A stretch of 6,588 nt of DNA, taken from assembly GCA_003541985.1 (NCBI GenBank), contig DPLM01000007.1, positions 1 to 6,588 on the forward strand. The letters run 5' to 3'. Position 1 is the stretch's first letter. The number at the start of each line of letters is the position of its first letter. The position numbers and the translations under genes are program-made. The notes below the pieces were generated by a model that was given only the letters and a program-made list of their open reading frames with translations, ran no database searches and was not told the DNA's origin. This document shows, piece after piece, positions 1-6,040 of this stretch. Source of the stretch: Deltaproteobacteria bacterium (GTDB lineage: Bacteria; SAR324; NAC60-12).

Positions 1-2
1 TG

Positions 3-2645
3 TCTGATGTCGATCGAACCGGCAACCTCTGGTCCTGTCAGTCAGATGGCAGTGATCTGCGCCAGGAGACCAAGGAAACCGGATTCTATGTGCGCCAGCC
101 TGCTTTTGGTGAGTCCCAGGTGATTTACCACCGGGCAGGGAGTCTATGTCGCTGGGAATCTGGACAGGAGACGGGCGAGGTACTGCCGATCACTCTGCCG
201 TCTCCACAGTTTCATGTGCAGCGCAAATTCGTCTATGGTTCTGAGGAGTGGGAGGACTTCGCTCTGCATCCCAAGGGACACTCGGTTGCCCTGTCCGTGC
301 GTGGCAGGTTGGCCTCAATGCCACTCTGGGAACTCGCAGTGCAACAGCATGGCAAGCGACAGGGAGTCCGCTATCGACTGCCAACTTATCTCGCAGATGG
401 TCGACTGGCGACGATTGCCGATGAACAAAACTCCCAGGAGGAACTGCTACTCTTTGCCGAAAAGGCTTCGGTGTCACCTTTGGAGCGGATCGAATTGCCC
501 GAAGGTCGTGTTCAGTCCATGATCGCTTCTCCGACTCAGCCCGCCTTGTTGCTGACTACTAGTCGTCTGGAGTTGTGGTACCTGAACCTGGAGAAGGGAA
601 CACTCACGCTGCTGGATGCTTCCGACCTGCGTGAAATCGAAGATGTTGCCTTCTCACCAGACGGTAACTGGGTTGCTTACAGCAAACATCTGAACACCGA
701 GCAATCCGCCATTTTCCTCTGCTCCGTGGAGCAACCCGAACCACGACAAGTGACCGAACCGGTACGCTACGACTTTGGTCCAGCCTTCGATCCAGAAGGG
801 CAGTGGCTCTACTTTCTCTCCTCACGTACCTACCAACCGATCTGGGACACCGTGCAGATTGGGGCGAGTTTTGCCCGTAGCATGAAGCCCTACCTGATTG
901 CTCTGCGCAATGACCTGCGTTCCCCTTTCCTCGAACAGCCTGCGCCTCCTGGAGAAAAAGAGGAAGAAGAGCCGGAAGAGCGAGAAGAGGAAAATAGCGA
1001 GAAGAGCACCGAGAAGAAAGAAGACAAGAAGAAGAAGGAAGAGCCGGTCCCGCTGCGTATAGATTGGGAGGGTTTTTCCCAGCGAATCATTGAGTTTCCG
1101 GTGAATGAGGGCATCTATGGGCAGGTCTTTGGTCTACGCAAGCGAGTGCTTTTCAGTGAGTTTCCGCTGAGCAGTGGCAGCGAAGAGGAAAAGCCAGGCA
1201 AGCGCAAACCAGAGGGGCTGCTCTGGGCCTATGACTTCGAAAAGCAGGAGAAGGAGCTGTTGCTGCAGGGATTGGACTACCTGGAAGTGACTCCTTCCGC
1301 TCGCACGATGGCCTATGCCAGCGAAGAAGGTCTGCGGGTGCTGGAAGCTGGAGCCAATGTGAGTGAGGACGATGGTTCGCCTGAAGAACCTTCTCGCAAG
1401 ACCGGCTGGCTGGATCTGGATCGATTGCGCTTTGCCGTGGAATTGCGTCCGGAGTGGGAGCAGATGTTCCATGAAGCCTGGCGTCTGCAGCGAGAGTTTT
1501 TCTGGGATGAGGAGATGTCTGGGGTTCGTTGGCAGGAAGTGGCTGAACAATATCGTCCGCTGTTGGACCGAGTAGCGTCACGGGCTGAATTGTCGGATTT
1601 GATCTGGGAGATGCAGGGCGAACTGGGCACTTCGCATGCCTACGAATATGGAGGAGATTATCCCCCCAAGCGACGTTATCAACTTGGACGACTCGGTGTT
1701 GATCTGGAGTGGGATGTGGCTGCCAAGCGTTACGTGATTCAACGACTCTATGCTGGTGATCCCTGGCGTTCGAAGATTCGTTCGCCACTCTGTGAACTAG
1801 GACTCAATGTGCGAGAAGGCGACTATCTCTGTGCCATTGGTGGCGTTCCCCTTGATGAGCAGACCAGCCCCGGAGAGTTGTTGCTACACCAGGCTGAACA
1901 AATGGTTCCGCTGACTTTGCAGCATCCCGAGAAAGACGAAAAACCCCGCATCATTACGGTGCGTACCCTGCGTAGTGAACGAGCCGCTCGCTATCGTAAT
2001 TGGGTGGAGGGAAACCGTCGCTTTGTGGTCGAGCAGACCGTAGGACGAGTGGGGTATCTGCACATTCCAGATATGTCGATACAGGGCCTGGCGGAGTTCC
2101 ACCGAGGATTTCTGGCCCAGGTTCACCTCGCAGGATTGATCCTAGATGTACGCTATAACGCTGGTGGAATGGTCTCTCCGCTGATTCTGGAGAAGCTGGC
2201 TCATCGGCATTTGGGTTATGATGTACGCCGCTGGGGTGCCCCAGAGTCCTATCCGTACCATACACTGCGTGGACACCTGCTGGCGTTGACGAACCAGTTT
2301 GCTGGGTCGGATGGAGACATGTTCAGTTACAGCTTCCGCGAGTTGAAAATGGGACCGCTGCTCGGCAAACGAACCTGGGGTGGAGTGATCGGCATCGACT
2401 CCCGCTACCAGCTTGTCGATGGCACGACGACGACCCAACCTCAGTACTCGATCTGGTTTCACAAGGCAGGTTGGAATATCGAAAACCAGGGAGTGACACC
2501 GGATGAGGAGATCGAAGACGCTCCCCATGATTATGCTGCAGGACGTGATGCTCAGTTGGAACGCTCCGTCCAACGGATGCTACAGCTGCTGGAAGAGCAG
2601 CCGATTGAGTCCGTGCGTTTCACAGCTCGACCTCGACTGGGTTGA
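3..2645 (+). CDS. Tricorn-type protease (peptidase family S41), N-terminus outside the window
   Basis: Large cytoplasmic serine protease of the tricorn family, which in Thermoplasma trims peptides released by the proteasome; the role in bacteria is less clear. The frame is open from position 3, so the GTG at 90 is internal. Numbering from that GTG (851 residues): propeller repeats to about 280, a highly charged insert at 289-318, more propeller to about 440, a helical C1 domain at about 444-525, a PDZ domain at about 532-630, and the S41 core to about 835. The tetrad is visible: S515-H516 (GTSHAY), nucleophile S740 (AGSDGD) and E798 (ENQGVTPD). S740-E798 spacing is 58, the same as S965-E1023 in Thermoplasma tricorn as I recall it. 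That offset suggests about 200 residues lie off the left edge. D711 (GYDVRRWG) matches the S1 aspartate. The usual NGGG loop reads NAGG. Ends at TGA. Family assignment is firm; substrate is unknown. Confidence 0.95.
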   Translation, partial: SDVDRTGNLWSCQSDGSDLRQETKETGFYVRQPAFGESQVIYHRAGSLCRWESGQETGEVLPITLPSPQFHVQRKFVYGSEEWEDFALHPKGHSVALSVRGRLASMPLWELAVQQHGKRQGVRYRLPTYLADGRLATIADEQNSQEELLLFAEKASVSPLERIELPEGRVQSMIASPTQPALLLTTSRLELWYLNLEKGTLTLLDASDLREIEDVAFSPDGNWVAYSKHLNTEQSAIFLCSVEQPEPRQVTEPVRYDFGPAFDPEGQWLYFLSSRTYQPIWDTVQIGASFARSMKPYLIALRNDLRSPFLEQPAPPGEKEEEEPEEREEENSEKSTEKKEDKKKKEEPVPLRIDWEGFSQRIIEFPVNEGIYGQVFGLRKRVLFSEFPLSSGSEEEKPGKRKPEGLLWAYDFEKQEKELLLQGLDYLEVTPSARTMAYASEEGLRVLEAGANVSEDDGSPEEPSRKTGWLDLDRLRFAVELRPEWEQMFHEAWRLQREFFWDEEMSGVRWQEVAEQYRPLLDRVASRAELSDLIWEMQGELGTSHAYEYGGDYPPKRRYQLGRLGVDLEWDVAAKRYVIQRLYAGDPWRSKIRSPLCELGLNVREGDYLCAIGGVPLDEQTSPGELLLHQAEQMVPLTLQHPEKDEKPRIITVRTLRSERAARYRNWVEGNRRFVVEQTVGRVGYLHIPDMSIQGLAEFHRGFLAQVHLAGLILDVRYNAGGMVSPLILEKLAHRHLGYDVRRWGAPESYPYHTLRGHLLALTNQFAGSDGDMFSYSFRELKMGPLLGKRTWGGVIGIDSRYQLVDGTTTTQPQYSIWFHKAGWNIENQGVTPDEEIEDAPHDYAAGRDAQLERSVQRMLQLLEEQPIESVRFTARPRLG
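954..1043 (+). repeat. Low-complexity, Glu/Lys-rich insert encoded by a near-homopurine tract
   Basis: Residues 289-318 of the visible tricorn-like protein are 25/30 charged (15 Glu, 8 Lys, 1 Arg, 1 Asp). The coding strand from 951 to 1043 has only 9 pyrimidines in 93 bases. It sits just after the SPF motif that ends one propeller region, where bacterial tricorn homologues often carry a variable acidic linker, so this is probably a flexible surface loop and not a new domain. Confidence 0.8.
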
Positions 2646-2753
2646 TCGGTTTTGCTTCTTATCTGGGTAATAGATGTTCGATCAAATGGATGAGAGGCAG
2701 TCATTTGGGTATGCTATCAAACAAGGTTTGGTCGTTCAGTTTGAAGCTTAGTA

Positions 2754-2762
2754 TGGTATAAT
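2754..2762 (+). promoter_or_regulatory. Extended -10 promoter for the HtrA-like protease gene
   Basis: TGGTATAAT is a perfect TGnTATAAT extended -10 element. No good -35 hexamer lies 16-18 bases upstream (GTTCAG at 2734-2739 is weak), which suits an extended -10 promoter. Transcription would start near 2769. That leaves a leader of about 65 bases before the preferred ATG at 2835, but almost none before the upstream ATG at 2775. It suggests the gene is transcribed separately from the tricorn-like gene. Confidence 0.55.
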
Positions 2763-2824
2763 TGGGATATTAAGATGGAAAAGATAAGGCAATATAACGA
2801 AAAGCAAAGATTTCACGATAAGCT

Positions 2825-2828
2825 GGAG
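2825..2828 (+). promoter_or_regulatory. Ribosome-binding site that decides the HtrA-like protease start
   Basis: GGAG lies 6 bases before the ATG at 2835. The alternative ATG at 2775 has only GGGATATTAAG before it, with no convincing Shine-Dalgarno sequence. The downstream start also leaves a clean signal peptide at the N-terminus. Confidence 0.6.
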
Positions 2829-2834
2829 AAACTG

Positions 2835-3920
2835 ATGCGATTCATCACAAAGCTACAGAACATCTTGGTACTAGGAGGAGTGCTGTTATTCAGTTCATTC
2901 CAAACTAGCTTGGCAGCGACTCCAGCAGAGATCTACCGGAAGGCAGTTCCGGCTGTGGTGTTGCTAGTCAGCATGGAACCCAATTCGAAGAGCCGCTCCA
3001 AGGGTACGGGTTCGATGATTACCAATCGGCATGTATTGACCAACGCTCACGTCGTCCTTGGGGATAATGGACGTCCACTGGACAAGACCTTGGTTTTTTA
3101 CAGCTTTGAGAATCCCAATGACGGAATTGAGCAGAATTTCCGCAAGGGACGTCAAGCGAAAGTGCGCCATTATTCGGAGAAACTGGACCTGGCCCTGCTA
3201 GAAGTAGAAGATCCTCCTAAGGTAAAACCGCTTAGCTTGGGGCCTGCAGATGGAGTGCAGATTGGAGATCCAGTACTGGCGATTGGGCATCCGGAAAATG
3301 GAGGGCTCTGGTCGCTGACTTCGGGACGAATCGGTGCAAGAATTCGGAACGCGGAAGGAGTCCGGGGCAATCATATCTTCCAGACTGAGGCGAGTTTGAA
3401 TCGTGGAAATTCTGGAGGACCACTGCTCAATGAAGACGGACAGATGATTGGAGTGAACACCAGCATTGCCCGTAAGGCTTCAGATGGTCTGGCGATCACG
3501 GGGATTAACTTCGCGGTACAGAGTGATGTGGCACGAGAGTGGCTGCAGTCTGTGAGACTCCGTTTACCCAAGGCCATGGCAGTGGCTGCGAACCGACCAA
3601 CTCCGACACCAGCTCCTGAAAAGCCTGTCGCAACTGCCCCAGAGACAAAGCCAGCTGCCACAACTGCAGATGCAACCAAGCCCGCAGCTACCACAGCCGC
3701 GACAAAACCCGCTAAGCCGACCCCTCCCGCCAAAGAGACACCAGCTCCGGTCGTGGTCTCTACACCACCCAAAGCCAAGCAGGAACCACAGCTACTCACC
3801 AAGCCTCGTCCCTTCCGAGATGATCAATTGTTTGATCACATTTCCAACCAGACCTACGCAGAGTTCAGCCAGCAACTGGAAGCCGAGTTTGAAGCCTTCC
3901 AGAAGAAGCAGGGTCAGTGA
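2835..3920 (+). CDS. Secreted HtrA/trypsin-like serine protease without PDZ domain
   Basis: Predicted exported serine endopeptidase of the S1C (HtrA/DegP-like) type, 361 residues. Residues 1-27/28 form a signal peptide: a basic start, a hydrophobic core (ILVLGGVLLF) and a small-residue end (TSLAA), probably cut by signal peptidase I. The triad is H72 (TNAHVV), D118 (KLDLALLEV) and S193 (RGNSGGPLL), and the protease fold ends near residue 245. No PDZ follows. Residues about 254-327 are an Ala/Pro/Thr/Lys-rich linker with KPAATTA twice, and the last 30 or so residues look helical and charged (DDQLFDHISNQTYAEFSQQL). This could be a tether to the envelope or a partner-binding tail. An ATG at 2775 would add 20 residues, but it has a poor ribosome site and would spoil the signal peptide. 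The gene follows the tricorn-like gene by 189 bases and is convergent with pheA. A lipobox is absent, so a soluble periplasmic or secreted protein is likely. Confidence 0.88.
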   Translation: MRFITKLQNILVLGGVLLFSSFQTSLAATPAEIYRKAVPAVVLLVSMEPNSKSRSKGTGSMITNRHVLTNAHVVLGDNGRPLDKTLVFYSFENPNDGIEQNFRKGRQAKVRHYSEKLDLALLEVEDPPKVKPLSLGPADGVQIGDPVLAIGHPENGGLWSLTSGRIGARIRNAEGVRGNHIFQTEASLNRGNSGGPLLNEDGQMIGVNTSIARKASDGLAITGINFAVQSDVAREWLQSVRLRLPKAMAVAANRPTPTPAPEKPVATAPETKPAATTADATKPAATTAATKPAKPTPPAKETPAPVVVSTPPKAKQEPQLLTKPRPFRDDQLFDHISNQTYAEFSQQLEAEFEAFQKKQGQ

Positions 3921-3938
3921 CAGTAATCTGATACTGAT

Positions 3939-4772
3939 TTAGTTACTTTGAACACGTTTGGAGTCTGCGGGATAAACCCCAAGTATACTGATGGATTGAG
4001 TGAAGTAAGCCAACTCGTCTAGTGCAAGTTTAACATTTTTATCATCGGGGTGACCTTCGATATCAGCATAAAATTGCGTTGCGGAAAATGATCCGCCTAC
4101 CATATAACTTTCTAACTTTGTCATGTTCACACCGTTCGTAGCAAAGCTACCCATAGCTTTGTACAGTGCCGCAGGAACGTTCCTCACCTGAAAAATAAAA
4201 GTTGTCATCATTTGAGTATTGCCTCGCCTTTTTTTATCTGGGTTTGGAGAAAGTAAAAGAAATCGTGTGGTGTTGTGATTCAAATCCTCAATATTCTCAG
4301 CAAGAATATCCAGACCATATATTTCGGCTGCTAGCTTACTAGCCAAAACACCAACTCCTTTACGCTCTGATTTTACTAAGGCGGCAGCGGCACTATCAAC
4401 TACTCTTACGCCCCTAATTCCATTTTTCTCTAAAAATATAGCTGCTTGCGGCAATAGAACTAAATGGGCTTCTGCTGATTTAATATCGTCTAGGCTAGAT
4501 CCTGGTAACCCTAACAAGTTTATTCGCACTCGAATGAAGACTTCATTAATGATATGTAGACCTGATTCTGGGAGCAATCTATGTATGTCTGCCACTCTGC
4601 CGTAAGTGGTGTTTTCTACAGGAAGCATCGCTAGATCAGCGTTAGTATTTTTTACTGTGGTTATGACTTCCTCGAAAGATTTACACGGTAGTACCTCACA
4701 AGAGGAATACATCGACATACATGCTTCATGGGAATAAGCTCCAAGTTCGCCTTGAAAGGCTATAGTTTTCAT
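3939..4772 (-). CDS. pheA: Prephenate dehydratase with C-terminal ACT domain
   Basis: Converts prephenate to phenylpyruvate in phenylalanine biosynthesis; cytoplasmic; the monofunctional form without chorismate mutase (277 residues, normal length). Residues 1-180 are the catalytic domain: it opens IAFQGELGAYSHEA, carries ENTTYGRVADIHRLLP where the family has ENS..GRVADIH, and has the TRF catalytic motif at 169-171 (HNTTRFLLLS). Residues about 190-272 are the ACT domain. The Phe-binding motifs usually written GALV and ESRP read PAAL (200-203) and ESYM (221-224). ESYMVGGSF..TQFYADIEGHP closely resembles alphaproteobacterial versions. ATG at 4772 is chosen because it gives the classic MKTIAFQGE start and has GAGGTGG just upstream; a TTG at 4784 extends the frame but overlaps that ribosome site. 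The gene is convergent with the protease (18 bases between stops) and much richer in AT than its neighbours. Ends at TAA. Confidence 0.93.
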   Translation of the reverse strand: MKTIAFQGELGAYSHEACMSMYSSCEVLPCKSFEEVITTVKNTNADLAMLPVENTTYGRVADIHRLLPESGLHIINEVFIRVRINLLGLPGSSLDDIKSAEAHLVLLPQAAIFLEKNGIRGVRVVDSAAAALVKSERKGVGVLASKLAAEIYGLDILAENIEDLNHNTTRFLLLSPNPDKKRRGNTQMMTTFIFQVRNVPAALYKAMGSFATNGVNMTKLESYMVGGSFSATQFYADIEGHPDDKNVKLALDELAYFTQSISILGVYPADSKRVQSN

Positions 4773-4775
4773 ATT

Positions 4776-4782
4776 CCACCTC
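4776..4782 (-). promoter_or_regulatory. Ribosome-binding site of pheA
   Basis: The minus strand reads GAGGTGG and then three bases before the ATG at 4772. The GAGG core is 6 bases from the start codon. It overlaps the in-frame TTG at 4784-4782, which argues against that codon being the start. Confidence 0.7.
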
Positions 4783-4833
4783 AAAAATTTGCCTCACAGG
4801 GTGCTTTGTCGCGGATCAACATCTTTCAGAATC

Positions 4834-4839
4834 ATTATC
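4834..4839 (-). promoter_or_regulatory. Possible -10 element for pheA
   Basis: The minus strand has GATAAT (5 of 6 matches to TATAAT), about 60 bases before the pheA ATG. The -35 region is poor (TTTAGC-like at about 18 bases). It is a plausible but weak call in AT-rich DNA. Confidence 0.3.
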
Positions 4840-4896
4840 AATGAGGACAGAAAGTGCTAAACTTTGCGATATGGAATGTGCTTTATGCTTGATACA

Positions 4897-4962
4897 ATGA
4901 CTTCCATAAAAATAATTGGTGGCTTGTGTGGTGCGCTTCTAATCTACCCGCTTTATAATTGA
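4897..4962 (+). other. 21-codon hydrophobic mini-ORF divergent from pheA, possible gene stub
   Basis: ATG at 4897 reads M-T-S-I-K and then a hydrophobic run (IIGGLCGALLIYPLY) to TGA at 4960-4962. No clear ribosome-binding site precedes it. It overlaps the 3' end of the lyase pseudogene on the other strand by 24 bases, right where base composition changes. It resembles the N-terminal membrane anchor of a small membrane or c-type cytochrome protein. In many alphaproteobacteria, as I recall, a membrane-anchored cytochrome c gene lies near pheA. The stub could be the broken start of such a gene brought in with pheA, or simply chance. Confidence 0.2.
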
Positions 4963-5857
4963 CAGTTCTGATCCTAAAACCCTTCTAGCTAGCTGTACTG
5001 TGGCTTGATCGATCATTCTACCATCGACTGCTACGGCACCCAATCCCTGCTTTCCCGCTGCCTTTGCAGCCTCTAGAACTTTTTGTGCGAGTTTGAGTTG
5101 CGCTGTAGTTGGAGAAAACACCTGTTGAATCATAACCAGCTGCTCAGGACGAATGGCCCACTTGCCATCACAGCCCGAAGCCTGTGCCTAAGTGGCGGAC
5201 TGTTTCAGTCCAGTGGCATCTCGAAAGTTGCCATAGGAAGCATCAATCGCTTGCAGATCCACTGACTTGGCAGCGGCGACCAGGCGAATCAGGACGTAGT
5301 GCAAGCGATAGCCGGAATAAACTGATTTCTCGTTTTCCTCATTACCTGAGAGGGAAACTAATGGACCGCCAATAGCACGAGAGTAGTCTGCAATCCCAAA
5401 GACCAAAGCTTCCAGACGAGAGGAGGTTGCTGCGATTGCTTCGGACTGTGCTAAACCGGCAGGGCTTTCGATGCAAGCATGCAAGCGAATAGTCTGCTGG
5501 GCTTTAGTATGCCGTTCAATTCCATCTAGTAAGCGAGTGAAACAATCTATATCCCCTGCGTTTTCGATCTTGGGAATGACCAAAACGGAAACTCGATCCA
5601 CGGCGGTTTCCAAGACTTCAATCATATCTCGATAGAACCAGGCGGTCTTCAATCCGTTGCAGCGTAATGCCAAACGGGGATGGTGTTCTGGTAGGCTCTT
5701 CAGGGTAGAAATAATTTGCTGACGAGCGGTCTCTCTCTGCAAGCGGGACACTGTCTTCCAAGTCAAACATCACCAGGTCGGCAGTACTCTGGAGAGCCTT
5801 GGCCTGCATTTTGGCAGAGTATCCTGGGACGAAAAGAATGGAGCAGAGTTGAGGCAT
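4939..5857 (-). pseudogene. CitE / malyl-CoA lyase-like (HpcH/HpaI family) pseudogene
   Basis: Remnant of a CoA-ester lyase that would cleave malyl-, methylmalyl- or citramalyl-CoA-type substrates with Mg2+; about 306 residues if repaired. The start at 5857 (MPQLCSILFVPG) has GGAGG 6 bases upstream. Visible motifs: LFVPG, MFDLEDS, the Arg of LRCNG (5662-5664), the Glu of CIESPAGL (5467-5469), the Asp of IADYSRAIG (5386-5388), AIDASYGNFRD, and GKWAIRPEQ where the family has GKWAIHP. Two lesions break it. A frameshift at about 5725-5738 lies in or beside a (GA)n tract; adding one GA would restore the frame as AERETARQQ. An in-frame TAG at 5188-5190 (SAT*AQASGCDGKW) most simply was CAG. Past the amber, the frame runs on with good family sequence to TAG at 4939-4941. 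It is divergent from the oxygenase pseudogene. A sequencing or assembly error could explain one lesion, less easily both. Confidence 0.87.
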
Positions 5858-6040
5858 GCGTTTCCTCCAAATCAGGTTGAATCTAGCTTGAATCTCCGGC
5901 GAAATCAGTACATAGCCTTCGGCAGTGTGTTTTGTATTCGAGGGTTACAGCACGGACTTCTCACAGGAATTTCCTACTTCACCGAGAATTCACAGCGAGT
6001 GTGTATTTTCCAGAGAGTACGAATGGAGTAGTAGGAGTAA
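5858..6040. other. Intergenic region between two divergent pseudogenes
   Basis: Besides the GGAGG of the lyase remnant I find no convincing promoter pair, hairpin or operator. TTGAAT at about 5889 on the + strand with CATAGC 17 bases later is too weak to call. A frame through 5849-6031 on the + strand is open but has no recognisable protein features. At 6023 the + strand reads ATG GAG TAG TAG GAG TAA GTG, in frame with the oxygenase remnant, so the original start could lie there. Confidence 0.5.
5864..5868 (-). promoter_or_regulatory. Ribosome-binding site of the lyase pseudogene
   Basis: The minus strand reads GGAGG, 6 bases before the ATG at 5857. The intact Shine-Dalgarno fixes the original start of the gene and suggests the decay is recent. 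Confidence 0.7.

Larger units (their letters stand above)
3921..4940. other. AT-rich island carrying pheA
   Basis: Hand counts of 60-base lines starting at 4021, 4201, 4321 and 4861 give about 37%, 37%, 42% and 32% GC. Lines at 1561 (tricorn-like gene) and 4981 (lyase pseudogene) give about 57% and 52%. The change is sharp: it begins right after the protease stop and ends near the 3' end of the lyase pseudogene. This fits a gene acquired from another genome. I see no integrase, tRNA or obvious direct repeats at the edges. Confidence 0.6.

Noticed and set aside
90..92. GTG at 90 as the start of the tricorn-like gene
   Set aside because: The frame is open upstream to position 3 with propeller-like sequence (RTGNLWSCQSDGSDLR), and the family needs about 200 more residues at the N-terminus.
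1153..1788. Open frame of 211 codons on the minus strand
   Set aside because: It lies wholly inside the tricorn-like gene, has biased composition typical of an antisense shadow, and shows no domain or ribosome site.
2642..2686. Inverted repeat TTGATCG ... CGATCAA as a terminator after the tricorn-like gene
   Set aside because: The arms are only 7 bases with a loop of about 30 and no T-run follows, so it is not a convincing intrinsic terminator.
3371..3802. Minus-strand frame rich in Ala, Gly and Val (143 codons)
   Set aside because: It is the reverse complement of the protease tail and its Ala/Pro/Thr-rich linker, so the apparent hydrophobic repeats are a by-product.
3921..3945. Bidirectional terminator between the convergent protease and pheA genes
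   Set aside because: GTAA...TTAC arms are short and interrupted; no stable GC-rich stem is present.
4829..4845. Fur-box-like sequence (GAATCATTATCAATGA) upstream of pheA
   Set aside because: It matches only about half of the palindromic Fur site and lies in AT-rich DNA; pheA is not a typical iron-regulated gene.
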